Shown in pieces: positions 40,101 through 48,348 of a DNA stretch of 51,068 nucleotides. This DNA comes from Treponema sp. (GTDB taxonomy: Bacteria; Spirochaetota; Spirochaetia; Treponematales; Treponemataceae). The notes under the pieces are model-generated. The model did no database searches and was not told where the DNA came from. It saw only the letters and a list, made by a program, of their open reading frames with translations. The first letter of the stretch is position 1. Every line of letters begins with the position of its first letter. The position numbers and the translations under genes were made by a program. The DNA lies in contig JAFLSR010000014.1 in assembly GCA_022510845.1 (NCBI GenBank), forward strand, positions 1 through 51,068, read 5' to 3'.

Positions 40101-42188
40101 ATGCGTGATAATCCACAAGTGAAAAAAAAATATTACAAGAGCCTTGAAATCATAAGAATCTTTTCTTGCTTTGCCGTACTGCTCTACCACCTCGACATTC
40201 TCAAAGGCGGCTATTTGGCAGTGTGCTCTTTTTTCACGCTGAGCGGATATTTGTCCTGCATAACGAATTTCAACAAAAAAAAGTTTTCGTTTTTGAATTA
40301 TTACAAAAATCGATTTATAAAAATTTACATTCCAATCGTCATCACGATTTTCACCACGATTTTCGCGACATCATTTTTGAAGGGAATCAAAATAATAAAT
40401 CTGCGCGAAGAGGTCGTTTCGATTCTTTTGGGCTACAACAATTTCTGGCAATTGCACGCGAACTTGGATTATTTTTCCGCGCACATACGCTCGCCGTTCA
40501 CGCATTTTTGGTATATGTCGATTCTGCTTCAATTCGAACTGATTTTTCCGCTGATTCTCATCGGCTTAAAAAAAATCGCCGCGCGAACGAACGAAGACAT
40601 TCCAATCATAGCGACGATTGCGGTGGGCACGGTGAGCGCGTTTTTTTTCTATATTTTATGTTTCACTTCAAATGTGATGAGCGCGTATTACAACACATTC
40701 TCGCACGCATTCTCATGGCTGTTCGGAATCGCGCTGGGGTTCAGCCATTGCTGCGACAAAAATTTGATGCCGATAAAATTCAACAACCAAAAAGTGTTGC
40801 GAATAATTTTTTCGTTCTATCTGATTGTTCTGCTCGGCATCTTCATATTCGTAAGCGGCGAAAGCGAATTGTTCGCCATCGGACTTTTGGTCACAACGAT
40901 TTTTACCGCAAGCCTCATCGACTACGGCGCGTTAATCAAAAATCCGGAAGGAAAATTTTCAAAGACGCTTGCGGCTCTGAGCTACGAAATCTACTTGACG
41001 CAATATCCAATCATATTTGTATGCGAGCACATATCGATATTCGAAAGATTTCATTTACTTAAATTTTTTTCGATTGTCGCGCTCACGATTCTTTTCTCTT
41101 TTTTCATTCATTTCGGCTTGAACAAAAACGCATTCAAAAAGGCATTTTCGATTTCCGCAAAGATTTTGCTTTTCGCAATGACGGCGGCTGGCATATACAA
41201 ATTTTTCACGGCGCAGGATTTTGCGGCACAGATGGACGCGCTTGAAAAGGAAATACAGGAAAACCAAATTCTTTTGGAACAAAAAAAAGCCGAATTTTAC
41301 GGAAGCGAAAATTCTCAAGGCGCGGAAATCTTGCATGAAAACGGCGCGGGGCTTTTTCCCGAACAGGAATCGCAGGGCGAAGAATTTTTTCAAGACGAAA
41401 ACCTTGACGCACAAATAACGAATATGCCGATTGCCGCGTTCGGAGATTCTATTATGCTCGGAGCCTCCACCAGCCTTTATGATTTTTTTCCGAACATCTA
41501 CATTGACGCGAAAGTTTCGCGGGCGGTATGGAGCGTTTTGGAACCGATACAGGATTTGCTTCTCCAAAAAAAATTGGGCGCGCCAGTCGTGATTCATTTG
41601 GGCAGCAATGGCGATTCTTCGGAAAAGACAAAAGACACGATTATGGATTTGCTTGAAGGACGCGAAGTTTTTTGGCTTACGGTTACGAACGACAAAATCG
41701 TAAAAATGAATTTGCGCCTAAAAGAATACGCGGAAAGATTTCCGAATTTGCACATCATCGACTGGGAAGACTTTTCGAAAAATCACGAAGAGTTTTTCGC
41801 GCCCGACGGACTCCATTTGGGAAGAGCCGGGCAGAAGGCTTACGCGAAGTTCATCTTCGATTCGATTCGCGATTTTTATTTTGAAAAAGCCGAGGCGGAA
41901 AAACAAAACGCGCTTCTAGAAAAAAAGGCCGAAGAAGAGCGGCTCGCAAAAATCGCAGCGCTTCAATTTGAAATTTTGGATTTCCTTTCGAAGAAAAAAA
42001 ATCCAAAAAACGAAATCATTTCTCAATTCATCGGCGAAGAGCGTTCGCAGGACTACATCGAATCTCGAATCGCAGAATTGCAAGAAAACGCGCTCATCGC
42101 GCAAGACAAAAAAGGCGTTTTCATTCTCACGCAATCGGGAAAATCCGAACTGAAAAAGATGAAGGCGGCTCAGAAATCCAAAAAATAA
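40101..42188 (+). CDS. OatA-like O-acetyltransferase: acyltransferase 3 plus SGNH domain
   Basis: Predicted to pass acetyl groups across the membrane and attach them to a surface glycan or peptidoglycan. About 695 residues from the ATG at 40101. Residues 15-355 form the acyltransferase-3 membrane domain (LLYHLDILKGGYLAV with the catalytic His, TLSGYL). A coiled-coil, Glu/Gln-rich linker spans about 365-440. The SGNH domain follows (AFGDSIMLGAS Ser block, HLGSNGD, APDGLHL Asp-His). An unusual C-terminal 100 residues has a Lys/Glu coil and a winged-helix-like segment (ILDFLSKKKNPKNEIISQFI). A TTG at 40086 is an alternative start. No ribosome site is clear. Confidence 0.85.
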   Translation: MRDNPQVKKKYYKSLEIIRIFSCFAVLLYHLDILKGGYLAVCSFFTLSGYLSCITNFNKKKFSFLNYYKNRFIKIYIPIVITIFTTIFATSFLKGIKIINLREEVVSILLGYNNFWQLHANLDYFSAHIRSPFTHFWYMSILLQFELIFPLILIGLKKIAARTNEDIPIIATIAVGTVSAFFFYILCFTSNVMSAYYNTFSHAFSWLFGIALGFSHCCDKNLMPIKFNNQKVLRIIFSFYLIVLLGIFIFVSGESELFAIGLLVTTIFTASLIDYGALIKNPEGKFSKTLAALSYEIYLTQYPIIFVCEHISIFERFHLLKFFSIVALTILFSFFIHFGLNKNAFKKAFSISAKILLFAMTAAGIYKFFTAQDFAAQMDALEKEIQENQILLEQKKAEFYGSENSQGAEILHENGAGLFPEQESQGEEFFQDENLDAQITNMPIAAFGDSIMLGASTSLYDFFPNIYIDAKVSRAVWSVLEPIQDLLLQKKLGAPVVIHLGSNGDSSEKTKDTIMDLLEGREVFWLTVTNDKIVKMNLRLKEYAERFPNLHIIDWEDFSKNHEEFFAPDGLHLGRAGQKAYAKFIFDSIRDFYFEKAEAEKQNALLEKKAEEERLAKIAALQFEILDFLSKKKNPKNEIISQFIGEERSQDYIESRIAELQENALIAQDKKGVFILTQSGKSELKKMKAAQKSKK

Positions 42189-42295
42189 AATTGAAATGAT
42201 TTCGATGAATTCGCTTCAAAAATGACGCAGATTCCGCGCGTAAAAAAGTTCCGCCACTTTCAAGCGGTGCGCAATTTTCGCAAAATAAATTTCCC

Positions 42296-42324
42296 TTGAT
42301 TTTTCGCCTGCTTTCAAGTAAAAT
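42296..42324 (+). promoter_or_regulatory. Promoter of the nitroreductase gene, TTGATT-17-TAAAAT
   Basis: -35 at 42296-42301, 17-bp spacer, -10 at 42319-42324, 6 nt before the ATG at 42331. Leaderless transcript predicted. Confidence 0.7.
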
Positions 42325-42330
42325 AAAAGA

Positions 42331-42870
42331 ATGGACTTTTTGGAACTTTGCAAAGAACGCTATTCGGTAAGAAAATTTTCCGAACGCGCAGTCGAAGAAG
42401 AAAAGCTTGAAAAAATTTTGGAGGCAGGCAGGCTCGCGCCCACAGCCAAGAATTCGCAATCGCAAAGAATTTTTGTTTTGAAAAGCAAGGACGCGCTGCA
42501 AAAAATTTACGACGCCACGCCGATGTCCTTCAACGCGCCTTTGGTGCTTGCGGTGTGCTACGAAAAGGCCGCGAGTTACAAGAACACTTCGGAAACGCTT
42601 TACATCGATTCCGAAAGCGGCGCGTATGATGGCGGCGAAGTGGACGCTGCCATCGTGACAACTTCGATGATGTTCGAGGCGACGGCTCTTGGTTTGGGAA
42701 CGCTTTGGGCGCGTGGATTCGATTCTGCAAAAATCATCCAGGCTTTGAATCTTCCCGAAACGCTCCACCTCGTTTGCCTTTTGGACATAGGCTATCCGGC
42801 AGAAGATTCAGTTCCGAACGAGCGGCATTTTCAAAGGCTTCCAATCAGCGAAACCGTAAAGGAATTGTGA
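42331..42870 (+). CDS. Nitroreductase-family flavoprotein
   Basis: FMN-dependent NAD(P)H oxidoreductase of 179 residues. It has RYSVRKFSERAVEEEKL and RLAPTAKNSQSQRIFV, the FMN phosphate-binding segments near the N-terminus, and EATALGLGTLWARGFD in the usual position near residue 115. Such enzymes reduce nitro compounds, quinones or flavins; the substrate is not predictable. The start has no Shine-Dalgarno and follows a -10 hexamer by 6 nt. The GH5 gene starts 80 nt downstream with its own ribosome site. Confidence 0.88.
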   Translation: MDFLELCKERYSVRKFSERAVEEEKLEKILEAGRLAPTAKNSQSQRIFVLKSKDALQKIYDATPMSFNAPLVLAVCYEKAASYKNTSETLYIDSESGAYDGGEVDAAIVTTSMMFEATALGLGTLWARGFDSAKIIQALNLPETLHLVCLLDIGYPAEDSVPNERHFQRLPISETVKEL

Positions 42871-42949
42871 TTCGAGCGAAGCGTTTTATGCGCCGGAGTT
42901 TGCTGATTTATTTGAAAAACTTCCGCGCATATTTTTACAGGAGAAGTAT

Positions 42950-43963
42950 ATGAAAAGAAATTCACTTTGCGTGACTGTTGGAACATTGACATTCGCCTTG
43001 TTTTTTTTGCTTGGCTCGTGCGGAGAAAAACGAAAGATTCTTAACGACGGAAAAACTCCGGTAGAACGCTACGGCGCGTTGCATTCGCAGGGAACTTCGG
43101 TTTGCGATGAAAGCGGAAAGCCCATCCAACTTTGCGGAATGAGTTCGCACGGATTGCACTGGTATGGAAAGTACGCCAATTACGATGTAATGAAGTGGCT
43201 TCGCGATGACTGGAATTGCGATTTGTGGCGAAGCGCGATGTACATCGGTGGCGGCGGCTACGCGCAGAATCCTGCCCTTGCGAACAAGATGATTGAATCG
43301 ATTGACGCTGCCATCGAACTTGGAATGTACATCCTCGTGGATTGGCACGTTTTGCCAGAACGCGATCCGCTTTTGTACGCGGACAAGGCGGCAGAATTTT
43401 TCGAGCGAATCGCCTCCACCTATGCGGATTGCCCAAACATCATTTACGAAATTTGCAACGAGCCGAACGGCGATGACGTCACTTGGGAAGGCAACATCAA
43501 ACCCTATGCCGAACGCATAATTCCGATTATCAGAAAATATTGCGACAACATCATCGTCGTGGGAACGCCGTTTTGGAGCGGCGATTTGACCGACGCAATG
43601 AAAAGTCCGCTTGAAGGAAAGAACATAATGTACACGATGCATTTTTATGCGGGAAGCCATGGAAAAGAGCGGCGCGACCATATCGCAGGCGCGATAAAAT
43701 CAGGGCTTCCGGTTTTCATCACGGAATGGGGCACGACAAAAGACAGCGGTGACGGCGGCGTTTTTGAAAAGGAAACGCTCGAATGGATTCGCTTTATGGA
43801 AAAAAATAAAATTTGCTGGGCAAACTGGTCCGTGAACAACAAGGGCGAAGATTCAGGCGTCTTGAAATTCAACAAGGACAATTCCGCGAAAGGCGGATGG
43901 AAGGAAAGCGACTTGCAGCCTTCTGGAATCCTTGTGCGCCAGATTTTGCGCGGCGAAAAATAG
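42950..43963 (+). CDS. GH5-family endoglucanase lipoprotein
   Basis: Secreted, probably surface-anchored beta-glycanase (cellulase-like) of 337 residues. The signal peptide ends LLGSC (lipobox, Cys about residue 24). The GH5 barrel shows LVDWHV, IIYEICNEPNGD (acid/base Glu in NEP, about residue 165), MHFYAGSHG (substrate His) and PVFITEWGTT (nucleophile Glu, about residue 265). The catalytic set is complete. GGAGAAG lies 6 nt before the ATG. Followed 68 nt later by a GH13 gene on the same strand; together they suggest glucan use. Confidence 0.92.
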   Translation: MKRNSLCVTVGTLTFALFFLLGSCGEKRKILNDGKTPVERYGALHSQGTSVCDESGKPIQLCGMSSHGLHWYGKYANYDVMKWLRDDWNCDLWRSAMYIGGGGYAQNPALANKMIESIDAAIELGMYILVDWHVLPERDPLLYADKAAEFFERIASTYADCPNIIYEICNEPNGDDVTWEGNIKPYAERIIPIIRKYCDNIIVVGTPFWSGDLTDAMKSPLEGKNIMYTMHFYAGSHGKERRDHIAGAIKSGLPVFITEWGTTKDSGDGGVFEKETLEWIRFMEKNKICWANWSVNNKGEDSGVLKFNKDNSAKGGWKESDLQPSGILVRQILRGEK

Positions 43964-44031
43964 GATTGCATTTTCGTGAAAATCGGTTGCGAGTTTTGCG
44001 AAGAGTTATTTCCTTGCGGCGTTTGTAAAAG

Positions 44032-45432
44032 ATGAACACAAGTTGGCTTGACGATTGCATAATGTATCAATTCTATCCTCTTGGCTTGTGCGGCGCGCCA
44101 CATGAAAATTCTTGGGACTGGTCGAACACTTGGAATGCCGCCACAAGACCGATTCGAAGAATCGACAGGGTTTTGCATTGGATTGCGCAACTGAAAAAAC
44201 TGAATGTGAACGCAGTCTATTTTTCTCCGGTCTTGCAAAGCGACACTCATGGATACAACACGCGCGATTTCTACACGCTGGACAGCCGGCTCGGGAGCAA
44301 CGAAGATTTTGCGGCGGTGTGCAACACCCTCCACGAAAACGGAATCCGGATTTTGTTCGACTCGCTTTTCAATCATGTCGGGCGGGGATTTTGGGCGTTC
44401 CGCGATATCCGCAACAATATGCAAAAATCCCGCCACATCGATTGGTTTGCGGAAATCGATTTTTCGCGCAACACTCCTTGCAGCGACGGATTCTATTATA
44501 AAAGTTACGAAGACAACTGGGATTTTCCCGTGCTCAATCTTGATAACGAAGAAGTAATCCAACATATTTTCGGCGCGATCAGAAAATGGGTGGATATGTT
44601 CGCGATTGACGGACTGCGAGTTGGGATTGCCGACTTGACGAACCAAAATTTTTTGCAAAGGCTCCGCGAATTTTCTTCGAACATGAGCGCGGGTTTGGGC
44701 GGAAGCCTTGCGATTTTGGGAGAAGCCTACGATTCGGATTCTTGCAAAGAAATCGTCAGTGAAAAAAAGGCGCACGCTTCCACAAATTCGGAATTGCATT
44801 CCGCAATCGTGAACAGCATCAATACGAAAAATTTTTTCCAACTCGATTTCACTTTGCGCAGACAGTTCGGAACGGACGGAATCTACAGCCACACTACTCT
44901 GATGAATTTTTTGGACAACCACGACATCACGCGCATTGTCCAACTCCTCCATGACAAAGACACTCTTCATATTGCATGGGGACTGCTTTTTGCCTGCCCC
45001 GGGATTCCATTGATTTATTATGGAAGCGAATGGGGGGTGCACGGCTCGAATGACATGAACACGCATTGGGGATTGCGGCCAAGTTTTGAAAAGCCTGTTT
45101 GGAACGAACTTACGGATTTCATTCAAAAGATCAGCCTTGTGCGAAAAAAATCTCCCGCGCTGCGTTACGGCAATTTTAAAACCGTCTTTCTTACAAAAAG
45201 CCAATGCATTTTTTCGCGCGAGTCTTGTGGCCAGACAATTTTCATCGCGATGAATGTGAGCGGAGAAGGCTACCTCGCAGAGCCAAAAGAAGGCAGCGGC
45301 TATGCCGCGTTCGAAGGACTTCGCGGAACTTTCGCCGAGTTGATTTCGGAAGAAAAATTCAATTTCAATGGAAGCGTTTTCCTTCCGCCAAAATCCATTC
45401 AATATCTAGAATGTTTAAACTATGCGACATGA
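44032..45432 (+). CDS. GH13 alpha-amylase-family protein with Gly in place of the nucleophile Asp
   Basis: Alpha-amylase-fold protein of 466 residues without a signal peptide, so cytoplasmic. Conserved regions I (DSLFNHVG), III (ILGEAYD, acid/base Glu) and IV (FLDNHD) are intact. Region II reads DGLRVGIADL at about residue 200: the Asp normally found two residues after the conserved Arg is Gly (codon GGG at about 44623). Loss of that nucleophile should abolish ordinary hydrolysis, leaving binding or an altered activity, unless the base calls are wrong. The C-terminal residues and stop codon lie inside a palindromic element (45413-45451). No ribosome site is obvious. Confidence 0.85.
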   Translation: MNTSWLDDCIMYQFYPLGLCGAPHENSWDWSNTWNAATRPIRRIDRVLHWIAQLKKLNVNAVYFSPVLQSDTHGYNTRDFYTLDSRLGSNEDFAAVCNTLHENGIRILFDSLFNHVGRGFWAFRDIRNNMQKSRHIDWFAEIDFSRNTPCSDGFYYKSYEDNWDFPVLNLDNEEVIQHIFGAIRKWVDMFAIDGLRVGIADLTNQNFLQRLREFSSNMSAGLGGSLAILGEAYDSDSCKEIVSEKKAHASTNSELHSAIVNSINTKNFFQLDFTLRRQFGTDGIYSHTTLMNFLDNHDITRIVQLLHDKDTLHIAWGLLFACPGIPLIYYGSEWGVHGSNDMNTHWGLRPSFEKPVWNELTDFIQKISLVRKKSPALRYGNFKTVFLTKSQCIFSRESCGQTIFIAMNVSGEGYLAEPKEGSGYAAFEGLRGTFAELISEEKFNFNGSVFLPPKSIQYLECLNYAT

Positions 45433-45760
45433 TATTGTCGCATAGTTTAACTGCGAGTTTTTTTGCTTCGCAAAAAACTCGGGCATCTATTGCTCGCTCA
45501 CGCGAGCGAATTTTGACTTTTCCAAAACTGAAGTTTTGAAAAAGTCAAAATTATAAGGACTTTTAAATTTGTCGCTAAAATAGGCGCGACAAATTTAATT
45601 TCGAGTTTTTTGCTTCGCAAAAAACTCTGGCATATATTGCTCGCTCACGCGAACGAATTTTAACTTTTGTAAAACTGAAGTTTTTCAAAAGTTAAAATTA
45701 TAAGGAATGTTTAACCTTTGCGGCATAGTATTGTCGCAAACTTTAACTGCGAGTTTTTTT
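45413..45760. repeat. Tandem mosaic palindromic element, modules A-B-C-D-A-B-C-D-A-B'
   Basis: A: 45413-45451, 45561-45600 and 45708-45746, each TTTAA-flanked hairpins with different stems (ACTATGCGACA, ATTTGTCGC, an imperfect CTTTGCGGCA). B: 45453-45482 and 45601-45628 (CGAGTTTTTT-gcttcgc with complement), truncated at 45747. C: 45491-45510 and about 45637-45657 (GCTCGC-tcac-GCGAGC, imperfect in the second). D: 45511-45560 and 45658-45706 (GACTTTT or AACTTTT nested hairpins ending ATTATAAGGA). The unit is about 148 bp. It fills the whole gap between GH13 and the lipase-like gene. Confidence 0.85.
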
Positions 45761-45776
45761 TTACAGGTGAAGAAAA

Positions 45777-46889
45777 TTGAAGAACTTTGGGAATCTGCTT
45801 GACTATCTAGCGTGGCGCGGCGACCTCACTTTTGCACAAAGCGATTTTTGCGAAGTGGACGCGCTCATTTTGTGCCAACTTTCTTATTTGAATTTCAGCG
45901 GAATCGTTTCGAAGAATTTCGACAAAAGCGAGCGAATCACTTTGGGCGCACTTTGGGAAAAATTTTCTGTCGCACCTGATTTCAAAGAACGCTGTGATTT
46001 GGGCGTTCTGATTTCCGAACTCACCGTGCAACTTTTGGAAATGTGCGCAAAGAGCGCGCGCTTTAAGAATGTGGAAGCCGCCGCATTCATCAATAAAATC
46101 GATTTGCAAAGCGAAGAGCAATTCTGCGCGATGACTTTTTTCAAAAACGCTTCAAACAAAAATCCATTCGTGGCGTTTCGCGGCACCGACGACACAATCG
46201 TGGGCTGGAAAGAAGATTTCAACTTGGCTTCAAAAATTGTTCCCGCGCAACTCGACGCGCTCGAATATCTTTCGTCCGTGGCAAAAAACACATCCGCAAA
46301 AATTTTCGTCGGCGGGCATTCAAAAGGCGGAAACCTTGCAATTTATTCAGCGGCGTTCTGCAAGCCAAGATTCAAAAGGCGAATCGAGCGCGTCTATAAT
46401 TTCGATGGCCCGGGATTTTCAGAAAGCGTCATCCAATCAAAAGAAATGATTTCGCTTGTTTCCGCGCTCTCTTCGTTCTATCCGAAATTTTCGATTGTCG
46501 GGCGGCTCTTCCATCATTCGGGCGAATATCAGGTTGTGGAAAGCGAAGCGTTCGGCATAATGCAGCACGAGCCATTTTCGTGGCACATCATGCAAGGCAA
46601 ATTCGAGACGCTCGAAAATTTTGACAAGGCGAGCGAGATTTTTTACAAGACTTTCAATGAGTGGGTGGAAAAACTTTCCAAAGAACAGCGCGAACTTTTT
46701 GTGGAAACCTTGTTCGGAACGATTTCCGCTTCTGGCGCGCGGACGAACAGCGAACTCGAAAAAAACTGGTTTAAAAACACGATGTCGATTTTAAATGCGA
46801 TGAGAAAAATCGACAAAAGCACGCGCGACGAAGTTTCAAAACTTTTGAAATATTTATTCGACATCGCCGCGCACAATCTGATGCAATAG
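45777..46889 (+). CDS. Mbeg1-like (DUF2974) alpha/beta-hydrolase
   Basis: A 370-residue cytoplasmic lipase-like protein. The nucleophile elbow GGHSKGGNLA is near residue 180; the preceding VAFRGTDDTIVGWKED (oxyanion-side segment) and following YNFDGPGF match DUF2974/Mbeg1-like proteins. The N-terminus NLLDYLAWRGDLTFAQSDF and VDALILCQLSY is also typical of that family. The start is a TTG with AGGTGA 7-8 nt upstream, placed just after the truncated last module of the palindromic element. The function of the family is not established; esterase activity is inferred. Confidence 0.85.
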   Translation: MKNFGNLLDYLAWRGDLTFAQSDFCEVDALILCQLSYLNFSGIVSKNFDKSERITLGALWEKFSVAPDFKERCDLGVLISELTVQLLEMCAKSARFKNVEAAAFINKIDLQSEEQFCAMTFFKNASNKNPFVAFRGTDDTIVGWKEDFNLASKIVPAQLDALEYLSSVAKNTSAKIFVGGHSKGGNLAIYSAAFCKPRFKRRIERVYNFDGPGFSESVIQSKEMISLVSALSSFYPKFSIVGRLFHHSGEYQVVESEAFGIMQHEPFSWHIMQGKFETLENFDKASEIFYKTFNEWVEKLSKEQRELFVETLFGTISASGARTNSELEKNWFKNTMSILNAMRKIDKSTRDEVSKLLKYLFDIAAHNLMQ

Positions 46890-47014
46890 CAATCACCCTC
46901 ACGAGCAAAGCATTTTTTTGGGGCTTCTCTCTCCGCACGAATCAACAGCAAATTCTTGCGTTGCTGTAAAACCGCGTTTTAGGCAGTGAACAAAATCGGA
47001 ATTTCCTTCGCCGA
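46890..47014. terminator. Convergent intergenic region with a weak hairpin
   Basis: ACAGCAA-attcttgcg-TTGCTGT near 46947-46969, followed by AAAACCGCGTTTT, is the only candidate terminator between the two convergent genes; it lacks a clean U-tract. Confidence 0.35.
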
Positions 47015-47917
47015 CTAAAACAAAGAAGCCTTTTCCGTCTGCGCTACTTTCGCTGCGTATTCGTTCGCCTTGGAAACCGCGTCATAAAGGCTTGCGCCTT
47101 TTTTGATTTGCGCGATGCACACTCCCAAATGCGCGTCGCCGCATCCGATTGTGGAAACGACATTCGCCGACACGCCCGCAACTTTTTTTCCGGTATTTTC
47201 GCCGCGTTCAAAAATATACGCGCCTTCTTTTCCGAGCGTCAAAATCAAATCGTTCTCGCAAATGCGGCCCAAATGCGCGGCGGCTTCTTCATAAGAATTT
47301 TTCCCGCTCAAATCCAACGCCTCCTGTTTGTTCAGATGCAAAATCGGTTTTAGCGCGAGAATTTTTTCCACCAATTTTTTTTCGATGAATTTTATTCGCG
47401 AAGTGGGATCGAAAAATATTTTGAGTTCGCGTCCCGCCTTTTGCGCCTCGGATTTTACACGCGCGATAAAATCGACTTCTTTTTCGGCGTTCGCCTCTTC
47501 CATTTCCAAACCGCAAAAATAAATTGAATCAACTTCGCGGAAATCTATTTTCGAAAAAAATTTTTCATCAAAAATATATTCGGCTTTGTGCGAGCATAAA
47601 AATGCGTGCTCTTTTTTTTCGTTGATGAGGCAAATGCAAACTCCGTTTTCCTGACTTTCGATTTCTGCGAAAACCGGAATCGCATTTTTTGCCAATTCGT
47701 TCTTTATGAATTCCGCATACACGCCTTTTTCGCCGATTGGCGAGCACAAGATGAATTCGCTTCCCTGGCTTTGCAAAGCGCGCGCCACATTGAACGCAGT
47801 TCCGCCCACCGACATTTTGTCATCGTGAAAATTTATATCTTCGTCCGTATCAGGAAATTTTTTGACATGAATAATCATATCAACGCAAGTCGCGCCAATC
47901 ACCAAAGTTTTTGCCAT
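47015..47917 (-). CDS. PfkB-family carbohydrate kinase (ribokinase-like)
   Basis: A 300-residue ATP-dependent kinase for a sugar or nucleoside. The N-terminal GATCVDMIIHV and SVGGTAFNVARAL (GG-N substrate motif, about residue 40) and the C-terminal STIGCGDAHLGVCIA (GxGD catalytic motif, about residue 255) define the ribokinase group, with FFDPTSRIKF between. The set resembles carbohydrate kinases near pseudouridine or nucleoside pathways, but no partner gene is present. TAAAAT lies 6 nt before the ATG and no ribosome site is seen, so it is probably leaderless. Divergent from the FHA operon. Confidence 0.85.
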   Translation of the reverse strand: MAKTLVIGATCVDMIIHVKKFPDTDEDINFHDDKMSVGGTAFNVARALQSQGSEFILCSPIGEKGVYAEFIKNELAKNAIPVFAEIESQENGVCICLINEKKEHAFLCSHKAEYIFDEKFFSKIDFREVDSIYFCGLEMEEANAEKEVDFIARVKSEAQKAGRELKIFFDPTSRIKFIEKKLVEKILALKPILHLNKQEALDLSGKNSYEEAAAHLGRICENDLILTLGKEGAYIFERGENTGKKVAGVSANVVSTIGCGDAHLGVCIAQIKKGASLYDAVSKANEYAAKVAQTEKASLF

Positions 47918-47924
47918 GATGTCA

Positions 47925-47930
47925 TTTTAG
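47925..47930 (-). promoter_or_regulatory. -10 hexamer TAAAAT of the PfkB kinase gene
   Basis: Six nucleotides before the start codon; the expected -35 region is T-rich and poor. Only the -10 can be supported. Confidence 0.45.
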
Positions 47931-47970
47931 AATTTTTTGAAAAAAAAATAAAGACAAAAATGAAATTTCT

Positions 47971-47979
47971 TGGTATAAT
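47971..47979 (+). promoter_or_regulatory. Extended -10 promoter of the FHA operon (TGG-TATAAT)
   Basis: Consensus TATAAT at 47974-47979 with upstream TG, 6 nt before the ATG at 47986. A good -35 is absent, as allowed for extended -10 promoters. Leaderless transcript predicted. Confidence 0.65.
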
Positions 47980-47985
47980 TAAAAT

Positions 47986-48330
47986 ATGAACGATTCCACA
48001 ATTATGAACAGTTCTCCGGTAGGACAGCACATTCAAGCGTTTTCGAATGCTGGCGCAGTTTCCTACCTGATGTTCAACAAGCAGAAAATCCAGCTTGTAG
48101 CGAAAATTACGATTGGCCGCGATCCCGACAACAGCGTCGTGATTGACAACAAACTCGCAAGCCGCCGTCACGCGCTCATTCAAAAAATCAAAGAAGATTA
48201 TTTTTTGAAAGACGAGAATTCCACGAACGGAACTTTTTTGAACGACAAAAAAATTCCCGCAGGAAAATATGTAAAACTTTCGCGCGGCGACAAAATCACA
48301 ATCGGCACGGCAAACTTGGTTTTTGGCTGA
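47986..48330 (+). CDS. Stand-alone FHA-domain protein
   Basis: A 114-residue cytoplasmic protein that is almost only a forkhead-associated domain, which binds phosphothreonine peptides. KITIGRDPDNSVVIDNKLASRRHALI carries the Arg and Ser-x-x-His phosphate-binding residues, and DENSTNGTFLNDKKI the conserved NGT loop. A 35-residue N-terminal tail precedes it and might carry a phosphosite. It leads an operon with a phosphoesterase (18-nt gap) and a Ser/Thr kinase, suggesting it reads the kinase's marks. Confidence 0.9.
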   Translation: MNDSTIMNSSPVGQHIQAFSNAGAVSYLMFNKQKIQLVAKITIGRDPDNSVVIDNKLASRRHALIQKIKEDYFLKDENSTNGTFLNDKKIPAGKYVKLSRGDKITIGTANLVFG

Positions 48331-48348
48331 TAGTTTTCGAAAAGCATT

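Noticed and set aside
43645..45402. 585-codon minus-strand frame opposite the GH5/GH13 genes
   Set aside because: Shadow of two clear glycoside hydrolase genes; its sequence has no family resemblance.
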